A DNA stretch of 60,804 nt from Magnetospirillum sp. UT-4 (GCF_902729435.1 NZ_CACVCG010000041.1:6550-67353); one strand, 5' to 3'. Shown: positions 46,311 to 56,211, counted from the stretch's first letter. Numbers and translations: made by a program. Notes: generated by a model not told the origin, from the sequence alone.

Positions 46311-47366
46311 ATGATCCGCGGCGCAGGCCCCGTCATCACCGAGCTGAACGAACGCTCGCGCGAGATATTCCGCCATATCGTCGAGGCCTATGTGCACACC
46401 GGCGAGCCCATCGGCTCGCGCACGCTGTCGCGCCGGCTGCCGGTCGCGCTGTCGCCCGCCACCATCCGCAACGTCATGGCCGATCTCGAGGATCTCGGAC
46501 TGCTCTACGCCCCCCACACCTCGGCCGGGCGGCTGCCGACCCAGGCCGGCATGCGGATGTTCGTCAACGGCCTGCTGGAAATCGGCGGCCTGCCCGAGGA
46601 CGAGCGTTCGGCCATCGACGCCCAGTGCCGGGCGGCCGGCAAGAGCATCGAGCAGGTGCTGGGCGAGGCCATCGGCACCCTGTCGGGCCTGTCGCGTTGC
46701 GCCGGCGTGGTGGCGGCGCCGAAGACCCAACGCTCGCTGAAGCACATCGAATTCGTCTGGCTGGGCCATGGCCGCTGCCTGGTGGTGCTGGTCACCGAGG
46801 GCGGGCTGGTGGAGAACCGCATCCTCGACCTGCCCGACGGGGTCGAGCCCTCGGCCCTGGTCGAGGCCACCAACTACCTCAACCACCGCCTGGCCGGGCG
46901 CTCCCTGGACGAGGTCCGCGAGGAGGTCCTGGGCGAGCTGGAGCTGCAGCGCCACCAGCTCGACGAGCTGACCCAGCGGGTGATCGAGGCCGGGCTGGCG
47001 ACCTGGAGCGGCGACGGCGCCCGCTCGGCGCTGATCGTGCGCGGCCAGTCCCACCTGCTCGACGACATCACCGCGGTCGAGGACCTGGAACGCATCCGCG
47101 GCCTGTTCGAGGCGCTGGAAACCTCGGAGCGGTTCCTGCGCCTGCTCGACCTCACCGGCACCGCCGAGGGCGTGCAGATCTTCATCGGCTCGGAGAACGA
47201 GCTGTTCGGCGTCACCGGCTGTTCCATGATCGTCGCCCCCTATCACGACGCCCGCGAACGCATCATCGGCGCCATCGGCGTCATCGGCCCGCAGCGCCTC
47301 AACTTCGCCCGCATCATCCCGATGGTGGACTACACCGCCAAGGTGGTCGGGCGCCTGATCGGCTAA
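46311..47366 (+). CDS. hrcA: Heat-inducible transcription repressor HrcA
   Basis: Repressor of groESL-type chaperone operons that binds CIRCE elements. 351 residues. The N-terminal winged helix has [40 protein letters not shown] and [20 protein letters not shown]. The C-terminal domain has [19 protein letters not shown] and [20 protein letters not shown]. It is 16 bp before grpE. No CIRCE lies in front of this gene, so its targets are elsewhere. Confidence 0.96.
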   Translation: MIRGAGPVITELNERSREIFRHIVEAYVHTGEPIGSRTLSRRLPVALSPATIRNVMADLEDLGLLYAPHTSAGRLPTQAGMRMFVNGLLEIGGLPEDERSAIDAQCRAAGKSIEQVLGEAIGTLSGLSRCAGVVAAPKTQRSLKHIEFVWLGHGRCLVVLVTEGGLVENRILDLPDGVEPSALVEATNYLNHRLAGRSLDEVREEVLGELELQRHQLDELTQRVIEAGLATWSGDGARSALIVRGQSHLLDDITAVEDLERIRGLFEALETSERFLRLLDLTGTAEGVQIFIGSENELFGVTGCSMIVAPYHDARERIIGAIGVIGPQRLNFARIIPMVDYTAKVVGRLIG

Positions 47367-47382
47367 CCAGAGAAGAGAGACC

Positions 47383-47997
47383 ATGACCCAGGAGCATCCC
47401 GTCACCCCCGAGGCGCAGCCCGAGACCCAGCCCGAACCGGCAGCCCAGCCCGAGGCCGCGCCCGAGGCGCCGCCGGCTGCGGCCGCCGCGCCGGGCATCG
47501 CCGAGCTGGAGGCCGAGATCGCCCGCCTGAAGAACGAGGTGCTGTACGCCCGCGCCGAGACCGAGAACGTGCGCCGCCGCCTGGAGACCCAGGCCGAGGA
47601 TCGCGGCCGGTTCGCCGTCGCCCAGTTCGCCAAGGACGTGCTGACGGTGGCCGACAATCTGCGCCGCGCCCTGGACGCGGTGCCGCCGGCGGCGCGCGAG
47701 GGCAACGACATCGCCAACACCCTGACCGTCGGCATCGAGATGACCGAGCGCGAGACCCTGGCCACCCTGGAGCGCTACGGCATCAAGCCGGTGCCGGCCA
47801 TGGGCGCCCGCTTCGACCCCAACGTCCACCAGGCCATGATGGAGGTCGAGGATGCCAGCCAGCCGGAAGGCACGGTGGTGATGGTGATGCAGGCCGGCTA
47901 CCTGATCCACGAACGCCTGCTGCGCCCGGCCCTGGTCGGCGTCTCGCGAGGTGGCCCGAAGTCGCCCCCGGGCGAGCAGGTGGATACCAGCGTGTAG
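47383..47997 (+). CDS. grpE: Nucleotide exchange factor GrpE
   Basis: Exchange factor of the DnaK chaperone. 204 residues: Pro/Ala/Glu-rich N-terminal tail (about 1-38), long coiled coil (IARLKNEVLYARAETENVRR), then VADNLRRALDAVP, GIEMTERETLATLERYGIKP, GARFDPNVHQAMMEVEDASQ and MQAGYLIHERLLRPALVGVS. GAGAAGAGAG precedes the start. dnaK does not follow; a family A repeat and an unrelated dehydrogenase gene do. Confidence 0.96.
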   Translation: MTQEHPVTPEAQPETQPEPAAQPEAAPEAPPAAAAAPGIAELEAEIARLKNEVLYARAETENVRRRLETQAEDRGRFAVAQFAKDVLTVADNLRRALDAVPPAAREGNDIANTLTVGIEMTERETLATLERYGIKPVPAMGARFDPNVHQAMMEVEDASQPEGTVVMVMQAGYLIHERLLRPALVGVSRGGPKSPPGEQVDTSV

Positions 47998-48006
47998 AAA
48001 AGTAAT

Positions 48007-48092
48007 TTCACCACGAAGGCACAAAGGGCACGAAGGAAGGGGAAGGAAATTTCTTCGTGGTCCTTCGTGTCCTTTGTGCCTTTGTGGTTCAC
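48007..48092. repeat. Palindromic intergenic repeat, family A copy 4
   Basis: TTCACCACGAAGGCACAAAGGG on the left and CCTTTGTGCCTTTGTGGTTC on the right pair with few mismatches; CACGAAGG also appears inside both arms. Located just after grpE and before the sugar dehydrogenase-like gene. Confidence 0.88.
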
Positions 48093-48121
48093 TGAATGGA
48101 CGTTCGGTCGCGAGGTGCCCC

Positions 48122-49291
48122 ATGCGTCGGCTGCTGGCTGTTGTGCTGCTGATGTCCGTTCCGGCGCTGGCCGCCGATCCTGCGCCGGGGACCCGCTTCC
48201 GCGTCGATCCGGCGGCACTGCCGGCACCCCATGCCACCCCATCGGCGGCCAATCCCGCCGATATCGTGCCGCGCCCGCCCGGGGCCGCGCTGAGGGTCCC
48301 GGCCGGCTGGCGCGCCAGCCTGTTCGCCGAGGGCCTCGATCATCCGCGCAACCTGATGGTCCTGCCCGATGGCGCCGTCCTGGTCGCCGAGCAGCATGCC
48401 GACAAGCTGACCCGGCTGGAGGATGCGGACGGCGACGGCCGGGCCGAGCGGCGCGACACCTTCGCCACCGGACTGGCCGGGCCGTTCGGGCTGGCCTTGC
48501 ACGACGGCGCGGTGTGGGTCGCCGACACCAAGGCGGTGTGGCGCATGGCCTGGCGGCCGGGCCTGACCCGGGCCGAGGGGCGCACGCGGGTCACCCCGGA
48601 GGGCGCGCTGGGCGACGATCGCGGCCATTCCACCCGGTCGCTGGCCATCGCCCCCGACGGGCGGCGCCTGTATGTGGGCATCGGCTCGCGCGGCAATGTG
48701 GGCGTCGAGGCCGAACCGCGCGCCACGGTCCGGGAATTCGCCCCGGACGGGTCGGGCGGGCGCACCTTCGCCGCCGGCCTGCGCAATCCCGTCGGCATCG
48801 CCTTTCGCCCCGGCTCGGCCGAGCTGTGGACGGTGGTCAACGAGCGCGACGGGCTGGGCGACGAGCTGGTGCCCGACTACCTGACCCGGGTGGTCGAGGG
48901 CGGCTTCTACGGCTGGCCTTATTCCTATATCGGCAGCCATCCCCAGCCGGACCTGGCCGCCAAGGCGCCGGACAAGGTGGCGGCGGCGCGGGTGCCCGAT
49001 TTGCTGTTCCGCTCCCATTCGGCGCCGCTGGGGCTGGCCTTCCTGGGCGGCGACGCCTATGTCGGGTTGCACGGCTCGTGGAATCGCTCGGAACCCATCG
49101 GCTATTTCGTCGCCCGGGTGCCGTTCTCGGGCAACCGCCCGGTGGGCCATTACGAGGTGTTCGCCTCGGGCTTCATGGTCTCGGATCATGCGGTGTGGGG
49201 CCGCCCGGTGGGCATCGCCGCCGCTTCCGGTCGGGTTCTTTACATCGCCGACGATGCCGGCCGCACGGTGTGGCGGATCGAACGGGAGTGA
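48122..49291 (+). CDS. Glucose/sorbosone dehydrogenase-like (PQQ-type) beta-propeller protein
   Basis: Periplasmic six-bladed propeller protein of the GSDH/sorbosone dehydrogenase group; members oxidise sugars with PQQ. 389 residues with a signal peptide (about 1-18, MRRLLAVVLLMSVPALA). Visible elements are LFAEGLDHPRNLMVLPDGAV, VAEQHADKLTRLEDADGDGR, HSTRSLAIAPDGRRLYVGIG, FAAGLRNPVGIAFRPGSAEL, NERDGLGDELVPDYLTRVVE and GFYGWPYSYIG. The frame is open upstream through the repeat but ATG 48122 starts the signal peptide. Cofactor and substrate are inferred from family. Confidence 0.88.
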   Translation: MRRLLAVVLLMSVPALAADPAPGTRFRVDPAALPAPHATPSAANPADIVPRPPGAALRVPAGWRASLFAEGLDHPRNLMVLPDGAVLVAEQHADKLTRLEDADGDGRAERRDTFATGLAGPFGLALHDGAVWVADTKAVWRMAWRPGLTRAEGRTRVTPEGALGDDRGHSTRSLAIAPDGRRLYVGIGSRGNVGVEAEPRATVREFAPDGSGGRTFAAGLRNPVGIAFRPGSAELWTVVNERDGLGDELVPDYLTRVVEGGFYGWPYSYIGSHPQPDLAAKAPDKVAAARVPDLLFRSHSAPLGLAFLGGDAYVGLHGSWNRSEPIGYFVARVPFSGNRPVGHYEVFASGFMVSDHAVWGRPVGIAAASGRVLYIADDAGRTVWRIERE

Positions 49292-49298
49292 GCAGGGG

Positions 49299-50087
49299 TC
49301 ACAGGTCGATGTCGACCAGCACCGGCACGTGGTCCGAGGGCTGCGGCCACGACCGGCATTCCCGCGCCACCAGGGCCGAGCGCAGGCCGCCCGCCAAAGC
49401 CGGGGTGACCCAGACGTGGTCGAGGCGCCGGCCGCGGTCGTTGACGCTCCAGTCGGGCGAGCGGTAGCTCCACCAGGTGTAGAGCCGCTCGCCGGGCGGC
49501 ACGAAGTGACGCACCGCATCGACCCAGCCCAGCGAGTCCCGCAGCCCGGCCAGCGCCTCCACTTCGACCGGGGTGTGGCTGACCACGCCCAGCAGCTGCT
49601 TGTGCGACCAGACATCGGTTTCCAGCGGCGCGATGTTGAGGTCGCCGGCCAGGATGACCCGGTCGCCGGGCTTGTAGGTGCCGGCGTACCAGGCGGTGAC
49701 CTGCTTCAGGAAATCGAGCTTGTGGGCGAATTTCGGGTTGGCATCCACGTTGGGGACGTCGCCGCCGGCGGGGACATAAAGGCAATGCACTTCGGCGCCC
49801 GCGATGCGCGCCACCAGGTGGCGGCAATCGGTGCGGTCGCACCAGCCCGGTGTGGCGGTGTCCTCGATGGGCAGCTTGGACAGGATGGCGACGCCGTTGT
49901 AGCCCTTCATGCCGTGGAAGGCGAGGTGGGGGAAACCCAGGTCGCGGCAGGCTTCGGCGGGGAACAGCGCGTCGACGACCTTGGTCTCCTGCAGGCACAG
50001 CACGTCGGGCCGCAGGGTCTCGGCGACGTCGCGCAGCAGCTCGAAGCGAAGGCGGATGGAATTGATGTTCCAGGTGACCAGGCGCAT
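49299..50087 (-). CDS. xth: Exodeoxyribonuclease III (AP endonuclease)
   Basis: Base-excision repair enzyme. 262 residues from ATG 50087 (MRLVTWNINSIRLRFELL). Metal-binding Glu34 is in LCLQETKV; YNGVAILSKLP, RVILAGDLNIAPLETDV, WWSYR, GRRLDHVWVTPALA and the catalytic His in PSDHVPVLVDIDL follow. The frame opens further upstream through a family B repeat, which is rejected as coding. Its stop is 7 bp from the convergent sugar dehydrogenase-like stop. Confidence 0.95.
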   Translation of the reverse strand: MRLVTWNINSIRLRFELLRDVAETLRPDVLCLQETKVVDALFPAEACRDLGFPHLAFHGMKGYNGVAILSKLPIEDTATPGWCDRTDCRHLVARIAGAEVHCLYVPAGGDVPNVDANPKFAHKLDFLKQVTAWYAGTYKPGDRVILAGDLNIAPLETDVWSHKQLLGVVSHTPVEVEALAGLRDSLGWVDAVRHFVPPGERLYTWWSYRSPDWSVNDRGRRLDHVWVTPALAGGLRSALVARECRSWPQPSDHVPVLVDIDL

Positions 50088-50134
50088 GGCCGGGATGTAG
50101 CACGGGCGGAGGCACCTTCCAAGCGGCGCCGCCC

Positions 50135-50174
50135 TACCCCCCACCCCATCCCTCCCCCGCAAGGGGGGAGGGAG
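50135..50174. repeat. GC-rich palindromic repeat, family B locus 3
   Basis: ACCCCCCACCCCATCCCTCC followed by CCCGCAAGGGGGGAGGGAG; the unit closes on GCAA exactly like the second unit at 15395-15425. It lies about 50 bp upstream of the xth start. Confidence 0.8.
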
Positions 50175-50298
50175 TTTCTCGGGCACCCGGAGCGACGACG
50201 GAGCGGGAGCGGAGGAGGGAAGCGGAGGAAAGCCAAGGGATGCGGAGCATCCCGCCCGGCGCCTGAGGGCAGACTAAACGCCTGAGGGCAAAATAAGT

Positions 50299-50404
50299 GG
50301 GCGTCCGGCCAGGGGGGTAGCCGGACGCCCGGGGTGCTCCGTGCGGAGCGTGGGGTCGGCAGGGGAGACCTACCCCACGGGTCACGGCCGTTGCGACCGT
50401 GACC
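50299..50404 (-). ncRNA. Candidate structured RNA: four consecutive hairpins
   Basis: Stems: GGGCGTCCGGC/GCCGGACGCCC (50299-50330, 11 bp), GCTCC/GGAGC (50336-50349), CGTGGGGT/ACCCCACG (50349-50379), GGTCACGG/CCGTGACC (50380-50404). On the minus strand the 11-bp stem comes last and is followed by ACTTATTTTG, a weak U-run, so a minus-strand RNA ending near 50290 is the favoured reading. I do not recognise 4.5S, 6S, tmRNA or RNase P features. Strand and expression are inferred. Confidence 0.4.
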
Positions 50405-50463
50405 GTCTACAGAGGAAGTGGGGGCGACGGGGCGACTTCAGTATTGCACGAAAAGCATACCAC

Positions 50464-50482
50464 ATATGCGTCATACGCATAT
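50464..50482 (-). terminator. AT-rich palindrome just after lolA
   Basis: ATATGCGT-CAT-ACGCATAT, a perfect 8-bp inverted repeat 5 bp beyond the lolA stop. On the minus strand only CTTTTC follows, so it is either a weak terminator/3' stabiliser or a protein-binding site. Confidence 0.4.
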
Positions 50483-50487
50483 CAGGC

Positions 50488-51144
50488 TCAGCCGTCGCGC
50501 AGCTTCAGCTTGGTGAAGTTGGGATCCTTGAACTCGAACAGGGTCTTGTCCAGGGCGATGCCGGCCTGGGCGTCGAACAGCGACACCACGGTGGTCTGGC
50601 CCTGGGCGTCCACCACCCGCCACTGGCGCAGCGCGAACGGACGGTCCGAGAACACCAGGGTGATCTCGCCCTGGCCGGGATCGTCGGATTCCACCATGGA
50701 CACCTCGAGCACGCCGGGGCGCCGCCCGATGCGGGTGACGGTGACGTCCTTGCCGTCCAGCTGCACGTTCTCGCGCACCAGGATGCCGGCCGGGGTCGAG
50801 TTCAGCGGGATGTAGCTGGGTTCGCCCAGTTCGCTGTCGTGGACGATGAGGAAGGTGCCGTCGGCCACCACCAGCACCGGCGAGGGCGGGTCGTATTGCA
50901 GCCGCATCTTGCCCGGCCGCGAGAAATAGGCGGTGCCCTCGACCTGCGCGCCGTTGGGCGAGAACTGGACGAAGCGCGCCTTCAGGGTGGTGATGGCGTT
51001 GAGATAGGCCTCGGCGCGGGCGATGTCGGCGCGATCCTGGGCCGACAACGGCGCCTTGCGCGGGGAAGCGGCCCAGGCGGGGGCCGCCAGCAGCGCGGCC
51101 AGGCCGGCCGTCAGCATCAGGCGCCGGGAAAGGGAAACGCTCAT
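50488..51144 (-). CDS. lolA: Outer-membrane lipoprotein carrier protein LolA
   Basis: Periplasmic chaperone that ferries lipoproteins to the outer membrane. 218 residues: signal peptide (about 1-25, ending AAPAWAASPR), then AEAYLNAITTLKARFVQFSP, GTAYFSRPGKMRLQYDPPSP, VLVVADGTFLIVHDSELGE and LDKTLFEFKDPNF, the LolA open-barrel pattern. It follows ftsK by 53 bp, the usual order in alphaproteobacteria. Confidence 0.94.
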   Translation of the reverse strand: MSVSLSRRLMLTAGLAALLAAPAWAASPRKAPLSAQDRADIARAEAYLNAITTLKARFVQFSPNGAQVEGTAYFSRPGKMRLQYDPPSPVLVVADGTFLIVHDSELGEPSYIPLNSTPAGILVRENVQLDGKDVTVTRIGRRPGVLEVSMVESDDPGQGEITLVFSDRPFALRQWRVVDAQGQTTVVSLFDAQAGIALDKTLFEFKDPNFTKLKLRDG

Positions 51145-51197
51145 TCATCACCTCCAGGCCACACCCGGGTCAGTCCAACCGGAAAATGTGGCGGCAT

Positions 51198-53591
51198 TCA
51201 GTATTCGTCCCGGGTGCTGCGCGCCAGCACCTCGCGCTTGCCCACATGGTTGGGCTTGCCCACCACCCCTTCCGCTTCCATGCGCTCGATCAGCCGGGCG
51301 GCGCGGTTGTAGCCGATCTGCAGGTGGCGCTGGATGAAACTGGTCGAGGCCTTGCCCTCGCGGGCCACCACCGCCACCGCCTGGTCGTAGAGGTCGTCGC
51401 CCGAGCCGCCGCCCGAACCGGAGCCGCCGCCGAAATCGCCGTCCTCCTCCTCGGTCACCGATTCGACGTAATCGGGCTCGCCCTGAGCCCGCAGGTGATC
51501 GACCACCTTCTCCACCTCCTGGTCCGAGACGAAGGGGCCGTGGACGCGGGTGATGCGACCGCCGGCCGCCATGTACAGCATGTCGCCCTGGCCCAGCAAC
51601 TGTTCCGCCCCCTGCTCCCCCAGAATGGTGCGGGAATCGATCTTGCTCGTGACCTGGAACGAGATGCGGGTGGGGAAATTGGCCTTGATGGTGCCGGTGA
51701 TGACATCGACGCTGGGGCGCTGGGTGGCCATGATGAGGTGGATGCCGGCGGCGCGCGCCATCTGGGCCAGGCGCTGCACCGCCGCCTCGATGTCCTTGCC
51801 GGCCACCAGCATCAGATCGGCCATCTCGTCGACGATGACCACGATGAAGGGCAGCGGCTTCAGGTCGAGCAGCTGGTCCTCGTAGAGCGGCTTGCCGGTA
51901 TCGGGATCGAAGCCGGTCTGCACCGTGCGGGTCAGCTGCTCGCCCCGCGCCCGGGCCTCGTCCAGGCGCTGGTTGTAGCCGGCGATGTTGCGCACCCCCA
52001 GCTGGCTCATGGCGCGGTAGCGGTCCTCCATCTCGCGGACCGCCCATTTCAGCGCCACCACCGCCTTGCCCGGTTCGGTCACCACCGGCGCCAGCAGGTG
52101 CGGAATGCCGTCATAGACCGACAGCTCCAGCATCTTGGGGTCGATCATGATCAGCCGGCATTCGGCCGGGGTCAGGCGGTAGAGCAGGGACAGGATCATG
52201 GTGTTGACCGCCACCGACTTGCCCGAGCCGGTGGTGCCGGCGATGAGCAGGTGCGGCATGCGGGCGAGATCGACCATCACCGGGGCGCCGCCGATGTCCT
52301 TGCCCAGCACCAGGGTCAGCTTGGCCGCCGCCTTCTCGTAGGCCTCGGCGGCCAGCAGCTCGCGCAGGTAGACCGTCTCGCGCCGGGAATTGGGCAGCTC
52401 GATGCCGATCACCGAGCGGCCGGGGATGGTGGCGATGCGCACCGACAGCGCGCTCATGGACCGCGCGATGTCGTCGGCCAGGCCGATCACCCGGCTGGTC
52501 TTGGTGCCGGGGGCCGGCTCCAGCTCGTACAGGGTCACCACCGGGCCGGGGCGGACCTTCACCACCTTGCCGTTGACGCCGAAATCCTCGAGCACGTTCT
52601 CCAGCATCCTGGCGTTGCCGGCCAGGCCGTCGGGGTTGACGTGGGTGGCGGCCTGCGGCGGGGCCGGCGCCAGCAGGTCCAGCGGCGGCATCTCGTAGCC
52701 GGGCGCCAGCTTGCCCCCCAGGTCGAGCTTGCCCTGGCGCGATTCGCGCTCGCGCTTGCCGGCGGCCGGCGGCGGCCGCTTGGGCTCGACCAGGGCGCCG
52801 GGCTGGGGAAAGCGTTCGAACTCGTCGTCGTCCGCCTCGGCCGCCGGGGCGGGGACGAAGGGGTCGTCGTCGTCGTCGGCCATGGGCGCCGGCGGCACCT
52901 CCAGACGCGGCTCCATGGCACGGCGGCGCTCGGCGGCGATGCCCTCGGCGTGGCGGGCCAGGGCGGCGGCGGCATGGCCGGTGGCCACCGCCACCCGCAC
53001 CGACCGCTTGCCGGCCCGGTTCAGCCCGGCCAGATCCGAGGGCGACAGACCGACGCAGAACACCAGTGCCGCCAGGCCCAATGCGGCGGCCGCCGCCGAC
53101 AGGGTCCAGGCCAGGTCGGGCGGCACCAGCCGGGCGGCGCCGGCCAGCGCCACCTGGCCGAGGGCGCCGCCGGAAATCCCCGGCAGCAGCGCCAGCGGCG
53201 GCGCGCCGGCGAAGGCCACCGCCCACAGCAGCACCGCCAGGGGCAGCGCCGCCACCCGCCACGCCCAGGCCGGGGGCGGCTCGGCCCGGATGGCGACCTT
53301 GAGGCCCCACACCGCCAGCACCGCCACCGCCAGCCCGCCGGACAGCCCGAACAACTGGGTCAGCAGGTCGGCCAGGGTGGCGCCGGGGCGGCCGAGGACG
53401 TTGACGACGGGGGCATCGACGGCGGTGTTGAACGAAGGATCGGCGGGATTGGCGGTGATCAGGGCGGCGGCGGCGAGGCCGGCCAGCAGCAGCAGGGCGA
53501 CGCCGCCCATGCGGATCAGCAGGCGGCGCAGCGCCTCCACCGCCCCCTGCGGCAGGAACTTGGCCCGATCCACCCGCTTCGCAACCGCCAT
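51198..53591 (-). CDS. ftsK: DNA translocase FtsK
   Basis: Septal DNA pump that coordinates chromosome dimer resolution and segregation. 797 residues. The N-terminal membrane part has about four segments (around 28-45, 80-100, 113-130, 160-182). An acidic/Pro linker follows (about 225-315), then the RecA-like motor with Walker A GTTGSGKS (452-459), [20 protein letters not shown] and [14 protein letters not shown]. The C-terminal gamma winged helix (about 735-797: [20 protein letters not shown]) reads KOPS sequences. The start ATG 53591 is 8 bp after the aminotransferase gene. Confidence 0.96.
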   Translation of the reverse strand: MAVAKRVDRAKFLPQGAVEALRRLLIRMGGVALLLLAGLAAAALITANPADPSFNTAVDAPVVNVLGRPGATLADLLTQLFGLSGGLAVAVLAVWGLKVAIRAEPPPAWAWRVAALPLAVLLWAVAFAGAPPLALLPGISGGALGQVALAGAARLVPPDLAWTLSAAAAALGLAALVFCVGLSPSDLAGLNRAGKRSVRVAVATGHAAAALARHAEGIAAERRRAMEPRLEVPPAPMADDDDDPFVPAPAAEADDDEFERFPQPGALVEPKRPPPAAGKRERESRQGKLDLGGKLAPGYEMPPLDLLAPAPPQAATHVNPDGLAGNARMLENVLEDFGVNGKVVKVRPGPVVTLYELEPAPGTKTSRVIGLADDIARSMSALSVRIATIPGRSVIGIELPNSRRETVYLRELLAAEAYEKAAAKLTLVLGKDIGGAPVMVDLARMPHLLIAGTTGSGKSVAVNTMILSLLYRLTPAECRLIMIDPKMLELSVYDGIPHLLAPVVTEPGKAVVALKWAVREMEDRYRAMSQLGVRNIAGYNQRLDEARARGEQLTRTVQTGFDPDTGKPLYEDQLLDLKPLPFIVVIVDEMADLMLVAGKDIEAAVQRLAQMARAAGIHLIMATQRPSVDVITGTIKANFPTRISFQVTSKIDSRTILGEQGAEQLLGQGDMLYMAAGGRITRVHGPFVSDQEVEKVVDHLRAQGEPDYVESVTEEEDGDFGGGSGSGGGSGDDLYDQAVAVVAREGKASTSFIQRHLQIGYNRAARLIERMEAEGVVGKPNHVGKREVLARSTRDEY

Positions 53592-53599
53592 GTCGTCCC

Positions 53600-54760
53600 C
53601 TACAGCACCTCGGCGAGGCGGGCCAGGGCCCGGTCGGTGGTCTCCAGATCGTGCACCAGCGCCACCCGGATGAAGCGGTCGCCGATTCCGTCCCGCGACA
53701 GGTAGCGCCCCGGCAGCACCCGGATGCCGGCCTGCCGCCACAGCTTCAGCGCCGCCGCCTCGCCGTCGCCGACGTCCAGCCACAGGAAGAAGCCGCCGGG
53801 CGGGCGGACGAAGCCGAAGCGGCCGCTCAGGTGCCGCTCGGCCAGATCCAGCTTGGCGCGGTAGAGGGCGCGGTTCTCGTCCACATGGGCCTCGTCCCGC
53901 CACAGCCGGGCGGCGGCGGCCAGGATGGGCAGCGGCGTCGCCGGCCCGCCATAGGCGCGCAGGCGCTGGAAGGCGGCGATCAGGCGCGGGTCGCCGGCGA
54001 CGAAGCCGGAGCGCAGGCCGGGCACGCTGGAACGCTTGGACAGGGAATGGAACACCAGCACGTTGTCCAGGCCGCCGCCGAGGGCGGCGCAGGCGGCCAG
54101 CGCCCCGGCCGGCTCGGCGCCGTCCCAGATCTCGGAATAGCATTCGTCCACCGCCAGCACGAAGCCGTGCTCGCGCGCCAGCCCGATGGCGCGCTTCAGG
54201 TGGTCGAGGTCGGCCACCGCCCCTTGCGGATTGGCCGGGTTGCACAGATAGGCCAGCTCGACCCGGTCCAGCAGCGCCCCGGGCAAGGCGGCATAATCGG
54301 GCTGCGAATGGGGGCCGGCGGCGCCCGGCACGAAGACCGGCTCGGCCCCGGCCATCACCGCGGCGCCGACATAGACCTGATAGAACGGATTGGGCAGCAG
54401 CACCGCGGCGCGCCTGTGCCCCGGCGTGCAGACGGTCTGGGCGATCAGGTAGAGCGCCTCGCGGGTGCCGGCCACCGGCAGCACGGCGCGCTCGGCATCG
54501 ACCAGGCCGGCGGGCAGGCGGAAGCGGCGGTTCAGCCACTCCACCACGGCGGCGCGGAAATCGGCCGAGCCGTTGGCCGGCGGATACTTGCCCCACAGCC
54601 CGGCCTGGGCCGCCAGGGTCTCGGCCACCAGGGCCGGCGGCGGATGCTGCGGCTCGCCGATGGACATGACGACGGAATCGGCGCGCGCCGGGCCGCCCAG
54701 CAGGTCGGCCAGGCGCTGGAACGGATAATCGGTGAGCTGTTCGAGCCGCGCGTTCAGCAT
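53600..54760 (-). CDS. PLP-dependent class I/II aminotransferase, DapC-like
   Basis: 386 residues from ATG 54760 ([20 protein letters not shown]). Fold type I landmarks are [64 protein letters not shown] and [11 protein letters not shown]. The PLP Lys242 is in [20 protein letters not shown]. The sequence most resembles succinyldiaminopimelate aminotransferases of proteobacteria, which supply lysine and peptidoglycan meso-DAP; substrate is inferred. It precedes ftsK by 8 bp and probably shares its transcript. Confidence 0.85.
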   Translation of the reverse strand: MLNARLEQLTDYPFQRLADLLGGPARADSVVMSIGEPQHPPPALVAETLAAQAGLWGKYPPANGSADFRAAVVEWLNRRFRLPAGLVDAERAVLPVAGTREALYLIAQTVCTPGHRRAAVLLPNPFYQVYVGAAVMAGAEPVFVPGAAGPHSQPDYAALPGALLDRVELAYLCNPANPQGAVADLDHLKRAIGLAREHGFVLAVDECYSEIWDGAEPAGALAACAALGGGLDNVLVFHSLSKRSSVPGLRSGFVAGDPRLIAAFQRLRAYGGPATPLPILAAAARLWRDEAHVDENRALYRAKLDLAERHLSGRFGFVRPPGGFFLWLDVGDGEAAALKLWRQAGIRVLPGRYLSRDGIGDRFIRVALVHDLETTDRALARLAEVL

Positions 54761-54813
54761 GGCCTTGGTTCTAACCCATTCCGGCCCAGGCGCCCATGGG
54801 AAACAGAAGCCGC

Positions 54814-54847
54814 ACAAAGAGAAGGGGCGCGGCCGAAGCCGCGCCCC
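54814..54847 (-). terminator. Intrinsic terminator of amtB
   Basis: Minus strand GGGGCGCGGC-TTCG-GCCGCGCCCC (54847-54824), a 10-bp stem capped by a stable TTCG tetraloop, followed by TTCTCTTTG. It lies 27 bp after the amtB stop and separates it from the downstream aminotransferase gene. Confidence 0.85.
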
Positions 54848-54873
54848 CGTCCCACCTCGTCCCGGTGACGGGA

Positions 54874-56211
54874 TCAGTGGATGCTTTCACCGTGCTGGGC
54901 AAGGTCGAGGCCTTCGCGCTCTTCCTCGGCGGAGACCCGCAGGCCCATCACCATGTCGATCAGCTTCAGCAGCACGAAGCTGGCCACCGCGCACCACACG
55001 ATGGTGGCGACGATGCCGTAGGCCTGGGTCACCACCTGGCCGGCATTGCCTTCCAGCAGGCCCGGGGTGCCGCCGATCGCCTCGACCGCGAAGACACCGG
55101 TCAGGATGGCGCCGACGATGCCGCCGATGCCGTGCACGCCGAAGGCGTCGAGGCTGTCATCGTACTTGAAGGTGTGCTTCAGCCAGGTGGCGCCCCAGTA
55201 GCAGGCGATACCGGCAACCGCACCGATGATCAGCGCGCCGCCCGCACCCACGAAACCCGAGGCCGGGGTGATGGCGACCAGACCGCCGACGGCGCCCGAG
55301 ATGGCACCCAGCGCGCTGGGCTTCTTGCGCAGCAGCCACTCGGTGAACATCCACGACAGCGCGGCGGCGGCGGCGGCGACCTGGGTCACCAGCATGGCCA
55401 TGCCGGCGCGGCCATCGGCCGCGGCGGCCGAACCGGCGTTGAAGCCGAACCAGCCGACCCACAGCAGCGAGGCGCCGATCAGCGACAGCGACAGGTTGTG
55501 CGGCGCCATGTTGTCGGTGCCGTAGCCCTTGCGCGGGCCGAGCACGATGGCCGCCACCAGGCCGGCGACGCCGGCGTTGATGTGCACCACGGTGCCGCCG
55601 GCATAGTCGAGCACGCCGTCGGAGGCGAGGAAGCCGCCGCCCCACACCCAGTGGCAGATGGGGGCGTAGACCACCAGCAGCCACAGGCTGCTGAACACCA
55701 GCATGGAGGAGAACTTCATGCGGTCGGCGAAGGCGCCGGTGATCAGCGCCGGGGTGATGATGGCGAAGGTCATCTGGAAGACGATGAACACCGTCTCGGG
55801 GATGACGCCGGTCAGGGCGTCGATGCCGATGCCGGCCAGCAGCACCTTCTCGAGACCACCCACATAGGGGTTGCCGGACGCGAAGGCCAGCGAGTAGCCG
55901 ATGACCACCCACAGCACCGACACCACGGCGGCGATGGCGAAGCTCTGCATCATGGTGCCGAGGATGTTCTTCTTGCGGACCATGCCGCCGTAGAACAGGG
56001 CCAGGCCCGGGATGGTCATCAGCAGCACCAGGGCGGTGGAGGTGAGCATCCACGCGGTGGAACCGGAATCAAGCGTCGGCGCGGCGGCGGCGGCCTCGGC
56101 GGCGGCCTCGGCGGCCGGTGCGGCTTCCTGGGCCATGCCGGCCGAGGCGACAAGCAGGGCGGCCAGCGCCGGCACGGCCCCTGCAACTACTCTCTTCAAA
56201 CGATGGTTCAT
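54874..56211 (-). CDS. amtB: Ammonium transporter AmtB
   Basis: Trimeric NH4+/NH3 channel of the inner membrane. 445 residues: cleavable signal (about 1-26, ending ASAGMAQE), Ala/Glu-rich spacer, then 11 membrane segments. Landmarks are STALVLLMTIPGLALFYGGM, SFAIAAVVSVLWVVIGYSLA, the twin-His region with YAGGTVVHINAGVAGLVAAI, and FGVHGIGGIVGAILTGVFA. ATG 56211 follows GGGGGTACCC. A sigma54-like element lies about 100 bp upstream, in keeping with nitrogen control. Confidence 0.96.
   Translation of the reverse strand: MNHRLKRVVAGAVPALAALLVASAGMAQEAAPAAEAAAEAAAAAPTLDSGSTAWMLTSTALVLLMTIPGLALFYGGMVRKKNILGTMMQSFAIAAVVSVLWVVIGYSLAFASGNPYVGGLEKVLLAGIGIDALTGVIPETVFIVFQMTFAIITPALITGAFADRMKFSSMLVFSSLWLLVVYAPICHWVWGGGFLASDGVLDYAGGTVVHINAGVAGLVAAIVLGPRKGYGTDNMAPHNLSLSLIGASLLWVGWFGFNAGSAAAADGRAGMAMLVTQVAAAAAALSWMFTEWLLRKKPSALGAISGAVGGLVAITPASGFVGAGGALIIGAVAGIACYWGATWLKHTFKYDDSLDAFGVHGIGGIVGAILTGVFAVEAIGGTPGLLEGNAGQVVTQAYGIVATIVWCAVASFVLLKLIDMVMGLRVSAEEEREGLDLAQHGESIH

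Larger units (their letters stand above)
50088..50487. other. 400-bp gene-free, strongly structured region between xth and lolA
   Basis: No convincing ORF. From left to right it holds a family B repeat (50135-50174) and a hairpin GGGATGC-GGA-GCATCCC (50237-50253). A 12-bp direct repeat CGCCTGAGGGCA follows (50260-50271 and 50279-50290), then a series of four hairpins (50299-50404) and an AT-rich palindrome (50464-50482). The hairpin series could be a small RNA or a structured 3' UTR of ftsK-lolA. Confidence 0.7.

Noticed and set aside
50299-50404. SRP (4.5S) RNA or 6S RNA
   Set aside because: The conserved SRP tip with its GGAA-type loop is missing and the ends do not pair as in 6S RNA.
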